DNA from: Anaerolineae bacterium
GTDB taxonomy: Bacteria > Chloroflexota > Anaerolineae > B4-G1
Direction: 5' to 3'
NCBI GenBank assembly: GCA_030612585.1
Contig: JAUWNP010000010.1
Span: 1 to 50,734 of the forward strand
Length of the DNA: 50,734 nt
A model generated the notes under the pieces. That model worked only from the letters and a program-made list of their open reading frames with translations. It had not been told where the DNA came from and searched no databases. Shown one piece after another: positions 16,446 through 24,070 of this stretch (position 1 is its first letter; each line of letters starts with the position of its first letter). A program made the translations under genes and the position numbers.

Positions 16446-17168
16446 ATGGACGCACTACCTCCAGAGTTTTTGATATTAGTCGTTGCGGTCGTTTCCGCCC
16501 TGGCCGGGGGTCTGCTCACGTGGACCGTCAGTTATATCAGTGTGGGGGGGAAAAGCAAGAGGCAGCATCGCCGGCTGCCTGCCGCCACGGCACAAGGGGA
16601 ATCAGAGGCCCCTGCACCGGCAGGCGAGCAAGAATTGCTGCGCGTCTCACGCACGAAGAAGGGTAGGCTGGCTGTCTTCGTGCAGGGCCAACGCTACCGC
16701 CGCCTGCTGGAGATCACCGAGCCACAGGTGGGGCGCGAAACGATCACAGCCCTTAAGGCCGTGCTAACGTTTGCCGAAGGCTGGCTTCCCTCGACGTTGC
16801 AGTCGCCGTCTCAGCCTGCTCCCAGGCGATCCACTGTGGATGAAGAAGCCTTTCTGGAGCAATTGCGCCAGAGTGATCTGTTCTCCTTGGACAAGCCGTC
16901 TGGACTGCGTGGTCGACCGAGGAGGCGCACGCCCCCTCGCCAGTTGGAGCCGCTGCTGACCCCGGCAGACGAGATCAACGACCTGGTGCGGCAGCGGTTG
17001 CGGGAGCAGCCGGAAATGGCCAGGCACAGCATCCGCCTGACTACCGGCGAAGACGGTGGCCTCTGCGTCCACGTGGGCCTGCAAACCTTCGACGCGGTGA
17101 ACGATATCCCCGATCTTCAGGTGCGGGCACTCATCCAAGACGCCATTCGCGAGTGGGAGGCCGGCTAA
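16446..17168 (+). CDS. Membrane-anchored protein of unknown function
   Basis: I do not recognise the family. The 240-residue protein has one N-terminal membrane segment (about 7-32) followed by a basic stretch. A soluble region around LAVFVQGQRYRRLLEI is followed by a helical charged region, and a compact C-terminal part begins near residue 180 (ARHSIRLTTGEDGGLCVHVGLQTFDAV). The mixed beta pattern at the end could be a small sensor or binding fold. It has its own promoter and converges with the FmdB-like gene. Confidence 0.75.
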   Translation: MDALPPEFLILVVAVVSALAGGLLTWTVSYISVGGKSKRQHRRLPAATAQGESEAPAPAGEQELLRVSRTKKGRLAVFVQGQRYRRLLEITEPQVGRETITALKAVLTFAEGWLPSTLQSPSQPAPRRSTVDEEAFLEQLRQSDLFSLDKPSGLRGRPRRRTPPRQLEPLLTPADEINDLVRQRLREQPEMARHSIRLTTGEDGGLCVHVGLQTFDAVNDIPDLQVRALIQDAIREWEAG

Positions 17169-17187
17169 CGCGAGTCCTGGGCAATGC

Positions 17188-17216
17188 AAAAGGCCGCTAC
17201 CTTCCCGGCAGCGGCC
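17188..17216 (-). terminator. Intrinsic terminator of the FmdB-like gene
   Basis: GGCCGCT (17192-17198) and AGCGGCC (17210-17216) form a 7-bp stem. Read on the minus strand it is followed by TTTT, placing it 22 bases after the FmdB-like stop codon. Confidence 0.7.
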
Positions 17217-17237
17217 CGGTACTCGTGTCTGTCTGGC

Positions 17238-17477
17238 CTAGCGTGACGACTTGAGGCCACAGGTGGCGCACGAGGCCGAGGGCGTGCAGGAACCGCACGA
17301 CGCCCCCGCTCCCGCGATCACCCCCTCACTTCCAATGGCCGAGAATAGCGAAATCGCACGGCACGTGTTCTCGCTGCCGCACTTGGGGCAGGCAATGGGC
17401 GCATCCGCATCCGACATCACCCGCAAGGCGTCGAAGCGCATCTCGCAATCGGAACACTTGTACTCGTATAGCGGCAT
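17238..17477 (-). CDS. FmdB-type zinc-ribbon protein
   Basis: A 79-residue protein of the family named after FmdB, a putative regulator of formamidase. The conserved start is MPLYEYKCSDCEMRFD, with zinc-binding pairs CSDC and CPKCG. The tail is Cys/Gly/Ser-rich (SCGSC, CATC), giving two further CxxC pairs. The function of this widespread family is unproven, and neighbours give no clue. Confidence 0.88.
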   Translation of the reverse strand: MPLYEYKCSDCEMRFDALRVMSDADAPIACPKCGSENTCRAISLFSAIGSEGVIAGAGASCGSCTPSASCATCGLKSSR

Positions 17478-17641
17478 CGTCTTTTTTGCCTCGGACTTCC
17501 TCGGCCCCCTCTGGCCTTCTCAGTCTTGCAGGGTAAATTGTACTCCCATTTAGCCTCACCGTCAAGGCTACCAGCCCACATCCGCTATCCAATGAACCCC
17601 AGCGTCCATCCCGCCCTCCGCGAAGGCCGTTACCCCCTACT

Positions 17642-17670
17642 TTGTTCTATGACAGAGATTGTGATATAAT
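17642..17670 (+). promoter_or_regulatory. Promoter of the partner-switching operon
   Basis: TTGTTC (17642-17647), 17-base spacer, TATAAT (17665-17670). It precedes the STAS gene with a leader of roughly 48 bases. Confidence 0.7.
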
Positions 17671-17724
17671 CATTCTGTGAGTCTTGGGCAGGTTTCGAAT
17701 ACCAGAGCAGACAGGAGGTTAATT

Positions 17725-18060
17725 ATGGAAGTCACCACCACCCAGTTCAAGCGCTGCGATTTGGTCAAAGCGACCGGCCGCATTGACAGCCAAACCGCGC
17801 CGCAATTGGCAGAGGCATTCAGCGCAATCAACGAAGCACAGCGATTCAAAATCGTGTTCGATATGGGCGGCGCGGATTACGTCTCCAGTGCCGGTTTGCG
17901 GGTGATGATTGACGTGCAGAAGACGTGTAAACGTTGGAATCGAGGGGAGATGGTCCTGGCCAATGTGCCCCAGCGAATCTACGAGGCTCTGGACCTGGCG
18001 GGCTTTGTGCCGCTCTTCAAACTCTTCGATGATGCCGTCGAGGCGGTCGGGAGTTTTTAG
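17725..18060 (+). CDS. STAS-domain anti-anti-sigma factor
   Basis: A 111-residue RsbV/SpoIIAA-like switch protein that binds its cognate kinase when unphosphorylated. The phosphorylation region DYVSSAGLRVMID contains the expected serine pair. The ATG at 17725 has AGGAGG 6 bases upstream; an earlier in-frame ATG at 17677 lacks one. It heads an operon with the RsbW-like kinase and the RsbU-like phosphatase, which together make a complete partner switch. No sigma factor gene is in the window, so the final target is unknown. Confidence 0.93.
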   Translation: MEVTTTQFKRCDLVKATGRIDSQTAPQLAEAFSAINEAQRFKIVFDMGGADYVSSAGLRVMIDVQKTCKRWNRGEMVLANVPQRIYEALDLAGFVPLFKLFDDAVEAVGSF

Positions 18061-18134
18061 CGCTGATGCTTGAAGGCTACTGACAGCCGCTAGCGCCAAA
18101 GACTGCTGACGGGCGCCGGCTACTCTCCTGGCAC

Positions 18135-18190
18135 AAAACGTGAGGCGTAAGGACGACTCCATTTTGGGGCCGGATCATGCTTCACGTTTT
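18135..18190. repeat. Inverted repeat between STAS and kinase genes
   Basis: AAAACGTGAGGC (18135-18146) and GCTTCACGTTTT (18179-18190) pair with one mismatch. This could be an intra-operon RNA stem reducing kinase translation, or a worn dispersed repeat. The kinase start lies just beyond it. Confidence 0.5.
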
Positions 18191-18200
18191 ATGTTTCAGT

Positions 18201-18629
18201 ATGGACACCTCGCAAACAATTACCTTTCCCGGTCGGTTCGATAGTCTGGCTGCCATCAGTGAGTTCGTCATTCGCGCTGCCGAGGCCGCCGGGCTGGGCG
18301 CACGTGCCATCTGCGCGGTGCAAATGGCGGTGGACGAGGGCTGCTCCAACATCATCGAACACGCCTATGGCGGCGAAGGGCACGGGATCATCGAGTGTAC
18401 CTGTCGCATCAAAGACGGCGAGCTGACCGTGACGCTCCGCGACCACGGCCGTCCCTTCGACCCCACCAGCGTGCCCGAACCAGACCTCCACGCCACCCTT
18501 GAGGAACGCAGATGCGGTGGCCTGGGGTTATACTTCATGCGTCAACTGATGGATGAAGTTCATTTTGAGTTCACGCCGGGTTCGGGCAACGTGTTGACGA
18601 TGGTGAAGCGCAAGGAGGCTCTGCCTTGA
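18201..18629 (+). CDS. RsbW-like anti-sigma serine kinase
   Basis: A 142-residue GHKL-fold kinase predicted to phosphorylate the STAS protein and sequester a sigma factor or another target. The N box is DEGCSNIIEHAYGG, the G1 box DHGRPFDP and the G2 box GGLGLYFMRQLMDEV. The start is uncertain. MDTSQTITFPGRF (18201) matches where such proteins normally begin, but no clear ribosome site precedes it; an ATG at 18177 is the alternative. The stop codon overlaps the TTG start of the phosphatase gene by two bases, indicating translational coupling. Confidence 0.88.
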   Translation: MDTSQTITFPGRFDSLAAISEFVIRAAEAAGLGARAICAVQMAVDEGCSNIIEHAYGGEGHGIIECTCRIKDGELTVTLRDHGRPFDPTSVPEPDLHATLEERRCGGLGLYFMRQLMDEVHFEFTPGSGNVLTMVKRKEALP

Positions 18630-21600
18630 GCGGCACATCACAGCCGGCCGAGTGCCTGGAGTGGCGACAATTCCTCAACCTGGGCGAGCAATTGGCAGCC
18701 CAGCCGACGGTCGTTGCCCAGCGGGAATTCATCGTGGAGGCGGCTGCTCGGCTGGTGAGAGGCCAGGCCGACCTCTGGCTGGCCGAGCCGTTTCACCATC
18801 AGCCAGGTTCCGAGGAATCAACGTCATTTCCCGCCGAGCCCCCGTCCGACTTGCTGCGGCGTGCCCTCGACAGTGGAGAGGTCGAAAAGGCCCCCGCGCC
18901 GGCCATCGCCATGCCGTTACTCGCCCGTGACACCATTCTGGGCGTGTTGGAGGTGAAACGTCCCGGAGGCCCGCCTTTCAGTGACGCTGAGGTCGAACTT
19001 CTCGACGACCTGGCCACCCAAGCGGCCATTATCTTGCAGGCCACCCGGCTCCACGAGGACCTCCGACGCCGTGCCGATCAACTCTCGACCGTGGCCGAAA
19101 TCAGCCGTGCCATTACGTCCATCCTGAACCTGGACACCCTGCTCAATAAAGTGGTGACACTCATTCACAAGCGGCTTGGGTATCCCTTTGTGCATCTCTT
19201 CACCGTAGACCACGCTCACCGGCAAATAGTCTATCGGGCTGGTCTACCTCTCCCTCCTCCCAGAGGGGAGCCAGAGGGAGGTGGCCCGGCTTGCAGCCTG
19301 GACGATTCCGAGGGCATTGTCCCTTGGGTGGCCCGCCACGGGGAAACGGTACTTGCCAATGACGTGAGCAGCGATCCCCGCTATCGCCCATCGGGGCTAC
19401 CGCCGGCCAACACACGTGCCCAACTAACCGTGCCCCTCGCCTTCGGTGGCCAAGTCCTGGGTGTGCTCGACGTGCGGGGCGACAGCCGGGACGCCTTTGG
19501 CGACGACGACCGCTTCCTATTCGAGGCTCTGGCCGACAGCGTGGCCATCGCTATTCGCAACGCTAACCTGTATCGTTCGGAGCAATGGCGACGCCAGGTC
19601 GCCGACAGTATGCGAGAGGTGGCTGGTCTCCTCTCCGCCGGCGTGGCACTCGACCAGGTGCTCGACGCCATCCTGGCCGAGTTAGAGCGCACCCTCTCCT
19701 GCGACGCGGCCGCCGTATGGCTTTTGCACGATGATGACCTGCGCCTGGCCGCTGTTCACGGCTACGCGGCGGAAGTGTGCACCAGCGACTTCTCGCCCGC
19801 CACCAGCCCCTGGCTCGGCCAGGCGCTGCGCGCAGACCAACCCACCATTCGTACCACCCAGTCCCCTTTTGAGCCGCTGGGATCCACCCTGGGGTTTCCA
19901 CCTGACTACTCCGCCATCGCCGCGCCGCTGCGCAGCGGCGACCGGCGACTGGGGTTGCTGACCCTGGCCCACCACACCCCCGGACGCTACGGGGCTGAGT
20001 CTCGGGCGATGACAGCTGCCTTCGCCTCCTATGCCGCCGTCGCCATCGAAAACACCCGCCTGTACCAGGAAACCCAGGAACTGGCCCGGATCTCGACGGT
20101 GATGCTTCAGGTGGCCGAAGCCACCCGATCGCTGACCACCCTCGACCAGGTACTCGAGACCGTGGTCCACCTCATGCCGATGCTGGTCGGCGTGGACCGA
20201 TGTGCCATCCTCTTGTGGGATGAACCCACCGCAGCCTTTGTGCCGGCCGCTGCTTATGGACTCAGCCCGGCCCAGCAGTCTACCTTTGACCAGTGGCACA
20301 TCGCGCTGGGCGACGAGCCGGCTTTCGACGACCTGCGCCTAGATAGGGCTCCCATCTTCATCTATGATGTGACGACCGATTCCAGGCTGTCGGGTCCAGT
20401 TGTCTGGGCGCTCGGTTTCGAGTCGCTACTATTGCTGCCCCTTCTCGCCCAAGGTGAGGTGCTGGGCGCGATGCTGATTGATTATCAGAGCGATTGGTCC
20501 GAGTTCGGCGCCGTGGGGACGCTCCGCGATGAACGACTGGTGATCATTCAGGGGATTGCTCTCCAGACAGCAGCCGCCGTCGAAAATACCGGGCTGCGGG
20601 AAGCACAGCAGGAGGAAGCCTACGTGTCGGCCGCATTGCTCCAGGTGGCGCAGGCGGTGGCCAGCTTGAATAATCTGGACGACATTCTGAGTGCCATCGT
20701 CCGTATCGTGCCCATCCTGGTCGGCGTCGAGCGATGCATCTTTTTCTTGTGGGATGATGACCAATCTGTCTTCCGGCCAACACAGGCCTACGGGGTCCCC
20801 CGTGACACGGAAACGGCGTTCCTGGCCCGGCGCTACGCGCCTGGTGACTTCTTCCTCCTCGATGCCGTCCGTGAGCGCGACAGCCTGATTGTCCACTCTG
20901 GGGGAGACGATCTGACCCCGCCTGACTTTATCTCCGATTTCGTGAGGCCCCCGCAGGGGGAGCCCCACGCGCTGCTGGGTGTCCCTCTCTCGGTGAAGGG
21001 CGACGTGCTCGGTGTGATGCTGATAGAGGAAACCGGCACGCCACGTGGCTCCAGTGAGAGGCGACTGGAGATCATCACAGGAATCGCGCACCAGGCAGCC
21101 CTGGCTATGCAAAACGACCGGCTCCAGCAAGAAATGGCCGAGCGCGAGCGGCTGGAGCGCGAATTGCAACTCGCCCGCGAGATCCAGCAAACCTTTATGC
21201 CCAGCCAGTTGCCTCACCTGCCCGGGTGGGAACTGGCGGTCGTCTGGCGCGCTGCCCGCCAGGTGGCCGGAGACTTCTACGACTTTTTTGATCTGCCCGG
21301 CGGATGGTTAGGGCTGGTCATCGCCGACGTGGCCGACAAGGGAATGCCAGCCGCTCTCTTTATGGCACTCACGCGCGCCCTGGTGCGAGCGGCGGCTCTG
21401 GAAGAGATGTCGCCCGCCGCCGCCCTGGCTCGCGTCAATGATCTGCTGGTGCCCGATGCCCAACACGGCATGTTCGTCACTGCTGTTTACGCGGTTCTGT
21501 CGTTGGAGACGGGTGAGTTGGCCTACGCCAACGCCGGGCACAATCCGCCGCTGTTGTTGCGGTCTCACACGCGGGAATTGGAACGATTCGGCACGGGGGG

Positions 21601-21880
21601 GATGGCGCTTGGCGTGCTAGAAGGAATTCGCCTGGAGGAGCGGAGCGTCTCCCTGAAGCCAGGCGACCACTTGATTTTCTACACCGACGGCGTCACCGAG
21701 GCCTTTTCTCCACAGGACGATATCTACGGCGAAGAACGGCTGCAGGCGACCATCCAGGCCGCCGCCGCCGGTTCGGCCCAGGCGATGCTGGACGCCATTG
21801 ACGACTCGGTGGTCGCCTTCGTCGGCGACACATCTCCCTCCGACGACCTGACCATTATGGTTCTCAGCCGGTTAAAATAA
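18626..21880 (+). CDS. Five-GAF RsbU/SpoIIE-type serine phosphatase
   Basis: A 1084-residue signal-integrating PP2C phosphatase expected to dephosphorylate the STAS protein. I see five successive GAF-like units (about 12-145, 150-322, 323-487, 488-660, 661-835), a coiled linker and a PP2C/SpoIIE domain (about 860-1084). The metal and catalytic motifs are GDFYDFF, IADVADKG, TDGVTEA and SDDLTIM. GAF4 and GAF5 are close copies. It starts at TTG (18626) with AAGGAGG 7 bases upstream and overlaps the kinase stop. A Pro/Glu/Gly-rich insertion in GAF2 (19243-19284) is encoded by a dispersed repeat. There are no membrane segments, so it senses cytoplasmic ligands. Confidence 0.93.
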   Translation: MSGTSQPAECLEWRQFLNLGEQLAAQPTVVAQREFIVEAAARLVRGQADLWLAEPFHHQPGSEESTSFPAEPPSDLLRRALDSGEVEKAPAPAIAMPLLARDTILGVLEVKRPGGPPFSDAEVELLDDLATQAAIILQATRLHEDLRRRADQLSTVAEISRAITSILNLDTLLNKVVTLIHKRLGYPFVHLFTVDHAHRQIVYRAGLPLPPPRGEPEGGGPACSLDDSEGIVPWVARHGETVLANDVSSDPRYRPSGLPPANTRAQLTVPLAFGGQVLGVLDVRGDSRDAFGDDDRFLFEALADSVAIAIRNANLYRSEQWRRQVADSMREVAGLLSAGVALDQVLDAILAELERTLSCDAAAVWLLHDDDLRLAAVHGYAAEVCTSDFSPATSPWLGQALRADQPTIRTTQSPFEPLGSTLGFPPDYSAIAAPLRSGDRRLGLLTLAHHTPGRYGAESRAMTAAFASYAAVAIENTRLYQETQELARISTVMLQVAEATRSLTTLDQVLETVVHLMPMLVGVDRCAILLWDEPTAAFVPAAAYGLSPAQQSTFDQWHIALGDEPAFDDLRLDRAPIFIYDVTTDSRLSGPVVWALGFESLLLLPLLAQGEVLGAMLIDYQSDWSEFGAVGTLRDERLVIIQGIALQTAAAVENTGLREAQQEEAYVSAALLQVAQAVASLNNLDDILSAIVRIVPILVGVERCIFFLWDDDQSVFRPTQAYGVPRDTETAFLARRYAPGDFFLLDAVRERDSLIVHSGGDDLTPPDFISDFVRPPQGEPHALLGVPLSVKGDVLGVMLIEETGTPRGSSERRLEIITGIAHQAALAMQNDRLQQEMAERERLERELQLAREIQQTFMPSQLPHLPGWELAVVWRAARQVAGDFYDFFDLPGGWLGLVIADVADKGMPAALFMALTRALVRAAALEEMSPAAALARVNDLLVPDAQHGMFVTAVYAVLSLETGELAYANAGHNPPLLLRSHTRELERFGTGGMALGVLEGIRLEERSVSLKPGDHLIFYTDGVTEAFSPQDDIYGEERLQATIQAAAAGSAQAMLDAIDDSVVAFVGDTSPSDDLTIMVLSRLK
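19243..19284. repeat. Purine/pyrimidine-asymmetric repeat translated in GAF2
   Basis: CCTCTCCCTCCTCCCAGAGG followed by a GAGGGAGG-rich segment forms an imperfect palindrome. It encodes a proline- and glycine-rich loop absent from the other GAF units, so it looks like an in-frame repeat insertion. Confidence 0.55.
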
Positions 21881-21899
21881 CCGAGTTTGGATTACTATG

Positions 21900-21934
21900 A
21901 AAGCCGGCGCCCCCGGAATGAGGGCGCCGGCTTT
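21900..21934. terminator. Bidirectional intrinsic terminator
   Basis: AAAGCCGGCGCCC (21900-21912) and GGGCGCCGGCTTT (21922-21934) form a perfect 13-bp stem with a 9-base loop. It separates the convergent phosphatase and ECF S-component genes. Confidence 0.9.
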
Positions 21935-21977
21935 CTGTCTGCTGTTCTTGCCTGGCAGATCAATTCATCGGGTAGGA

Positions 21978-22526
21978 CTACATCTTGGCCTCGCCGCGCC
22001 CGGTCTCGATGCGCTTCCAGGCCACGACGACGGCAACGGTGATGATGGCTGCCACGACGACCTCGGGAAGGCCATGGGTCACACCGACTGTCCAGGCCAC
22101 GCCGGCCGCCATGTAGCCGCGAATCACAGCCATACCCAACACCAGGATGGTATTGGTCAGCGTGCCCACCGCTGCAGCGACGATGAGGGCCAGGTACTCG
22201 TTGATCTTTTTCAAGCCCACGTAGGCGAAGTAAGTGGTGATGCCGATGAAGATGCGCGGAAGGATTGCCACAAGTGGGTCTTTGAACAGCGGCGTCGTCG
22301 CCTGGAGGAAGCTGAACAGGCCGAAGATGGTGCCGATGATCCCTCCAACGAGCCACCCTTCCATGATGCCACCGATGATGGCTGGCACGTGCATGATGGT
22401 GGCGTTACCCGCCGCCGTAGGTACCGGGATGAAGCCCAGGCGCGTCACTCCCAGCAGGATGGCAATGGCTGCCAGCACGCCAGCGATGACGATCTTGCGT
22501 ACAGAAAGAGTCTTTCCTTCTTCCAT
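21978..22526 (-). CDS. ECF transporter substrate-binding S component
   Basis: A 182-residue membrane protein with about six helices that captures a vitamin-type substrate for an energy-coupling-factor transporter. The ATG at 22526 has a full AAGGAGG upstream. The N-terminus has the AAIAIL-type helix used to dock with EcfT. The patterns ATIMHVPAIIGGIMEG, ILPRIFIG and TNTILVLGMA are typical of the ECF_trnsprt (PanT/FolT/RibU-like) group. The substrate cannot be read from sequence. The matching A1-A2-T module is upstream on the same strand, and the nearby PanB/PanE genes make pantothenate or a related compound a reasonable guess. Confidence 0.85.
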   Translation of the reverse strand: MEEGKTLSVRKIVIAGVLAAIAILLGVTRLGFIPVPTAAGNATIMHVPAIIGGIMEGWLVGGIIGTIFGLFSFLQATTPLFKDPLVAILPRIFIGITTYFAYVGLKKINEYLALIVAAAVGTLTNTILVLGMAVIRGYMAAGVAWTVGVTHGLPEVVVAAIITVAVVVAWKRIETGRGEAKM

Positions 22527-22555
22527 GATATATTCCTCCTTGAGATGATTTGGCG

Positions 22556-22575
22556 AGTTCCCAGGCCAGGGAACT
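22556..22575 (-). promoter_or_regulatory. Hairpin upstream of the S-component ribosome site
   Basis: AGTTCCC and GGGAACT form a perfect 7-bp stem with a 6-base loop about 15 bases before the Shine-Dalgarno. It could modulate translation. I do not recognise a riboswitch class in the leader. Confidence 0.45.
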
Positions 22576-22989
22576 TGCTCCCAGTCTTGAACGGATGAAA
22601 CGAACAACGAATGTTTCAACCACACGACACGACAACTCTGTCCGGTGTCAATCCATCCACACCTCCTCTCACAATCACTGGCTAGCAGACGACAGCTTTC
22701 AGGACACACCAGCAGGTGTTAGCCGCGCTGGCACTATGCCAAGAATCGAGCAACCGCAACAACACTTACTTGCATCTTCTCAAAAAATTGGGGCGGGTGT
22801 AGGTCGGATTTGCTATCCGACCGGACGGCGGTTAGCAAAACCGCCCTACAGTCGTCATCCCCCCCTAAATATTGAGAAGATACACTTACTTTGACAAGCC
22901 ACGGTTTGCTGAACCAACTGACTCTGGATGATATGACCTTGCTGTCAGACAAGCGTAAGTGTTCGTGTGTGTTTCCTCCTGAAAGCGCA
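22576..22989. other. Intergenic region holding MITE copy A
   Basis: Between the S component and the alpha/beta hydrolase lies over 400 bases with no gene. It holds the mobile element at 22772-22883. The flanks show nothing else I can support; open frames crossing it are not credible. Confidence 0.55.
22772..22883. mobile_element. MITE-like element, copy A
   Basis: A 112-bp non-coding element with terminal inverted repeats GCATCTTCTCAA and TTGAGAAGATAC. Internal hairpins are GGTCGGA/TCCGACC and GGCGGTT/AACCGCC. It is flanked by the 8-bp direct repeat ACTTACTT (22764-22771 and 22884-22891), consistent with a target-site duplication. No transposase is encoded, so it would need one supplied in trans. 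Copy B is at 23954-24063 in the same orientation. Confidence 0.8.
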
Positions 22990-23892
22990 TCAAGCCAACC
23001 GCTGGTCCTCCAAAATGGTGTCCAAAAGTGCTTGCGGACGCCCTTGTTGTGGTATGTGGCCCGCCCCTGGTATGGTGACTAGCTTGGCCGAAGATTGAAT
23101 GTCCAAAAGGGCGTGTGCATTCTCCAACAACATCATTTGGTCGTGTTCGCCCCAAATCACCAGTGTGGGTGTCGTCAGTTGTGCGAGCTTCTCCTCCAGG
23201 CCACCTTGCTGTTTCATCACCCACATAGCCGTATGCCGCAGTACCGAAAAGTAGGCACGCCGCTGACCATCACTCCACACCCGTTCGTTCACGCGTTGAA
23301 ATAAGAAGTTGCGATCTGCCTCGGGCAATTCATTGAGATTAGCATAGTAACTGCGCAGTGTCTCAAAGGCAGCCTGAGGATCTTTGCGTAAACGGGTGTA
23401 CAACCATTCGCCAATGCCGGGCAACAAGAACAATAGCATTGTCAGACTCAGTGGTTGCTTACGGGTCAACAGCATGCCGCCGATCAATACCAGGCCACGC
23501 ACGCGTTCTGAGTGCTCAAGCGCGATAAACTGCGCAATCACTGCGCCGAACGAACTGCCAATTAACGTTGCGCTGGCAATGGATAGCGTGTCCATCAATT
23601 CCAACACTGTATCACACAGGAACGGCACGGTGTAGGCGCGCATCGGTTTATCGCTGCGGCCAAAGCCCGGCAAATCCGGGGCAACAACGCGATAACGCGC
23701 AGACAGTGGCTCGACAATGTGCCGCCAGGTATCTGCTTCATCTCCTAGGCCGTGGAGGAGTATGGCAACTGGCAACTCGGATGCGCCAGCATCGTACACG
23801 TACAAATGCAAGCCACTGGGTGTCAGGGTAACTGTCCGAGCGTATTCTTGCAGGCCAGGCCATGCACGCATAGGGCTCTGAAACTGGCTCAT
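22990..23892 (-). CDS. Alpha/beta hydrolase
   Basis: A 300-residue cytoplasmic serine hydrolase. It shows the oxyanion region LLHGLGDEADTW, the nucleophile elbow GSSFGA, an acid in WGEHDQMM and the catalytic histidine in GAGHIPQQ, with a cap region between. The ATG at 23892 has GGGAGG upstream. It sits between the two MITE copies and between an ECF operon and its S component, so its substrate may be related to what the ECF system imports. The reaction (ester, amide or C-C cleavage) cannot be decided. Confidence 0.88.
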   Translation of the reverse strand: MSQFQSPMRAWPGLQEYARTVTLTPSGLHLYVYDAGASELPVAILLHGLGDEADTWRHIVEPLSARYRVVAPDLPGFGRSDKPMRAYTVPFLCDTVLELMDTLSIASATLIGSSFGAVIAQFIALEHSERVRGLVLIGGMLLTRKQPLSLTMLLFLLPGIGEWLYTRLRKDPQAAFETLRSYYANLNELPEADRNFLFQRVNERVWSDGQRRAYFSVLRHTAMWVMKQQGGLEEKLAQLTTPTLVIWGEHDQMMLLENAHALLDIQSSAKLVTIPGAGHIPQQGRPQALLDTILEDQRLA

Positions 23893-23953
23893 TCTTGATT
23901 ACCTCCCAAGTAAACCAGTTGCGTTTCTCGCGTGGCTAACACATCTTCTGCGT

Positions 23954-24063
23954 GTATCTTCTCAAAAAGGTGGGGCGAAAGTAGGTCGGATTTGCTATCC
24001 GACCCTGTGGCGGTTAGCAAAACCGCCCTACGCTGCCCTTACCCCAAGGTATTGAAAAGATAC
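23954..24063. mobile_element. MITE-like element, copy B
   Basis: A 110-bp element with ends GTATCTTCTCAA and TTGAAAAGATAC and the same internal hairpins as copy A. Flanking 8-mers TTCTGCGT (23946-23953) and CTCTGCGT (24064-24071) match at 7 of 8 positions, a probable aged target duplication. The right duplicate reaches the last base of the P1 peptidase stop codon, so the insertion hit the very end of that gene. Confidence 0.78.
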
Positions 24064-24070
24064 CTCTGCG

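Noticed and set aside
22527..22760. Riboswitch upstream of the ECF S component
   Set aside because: I could not match the leader to any class I know; only a simple 7-bp hairpin is clear.
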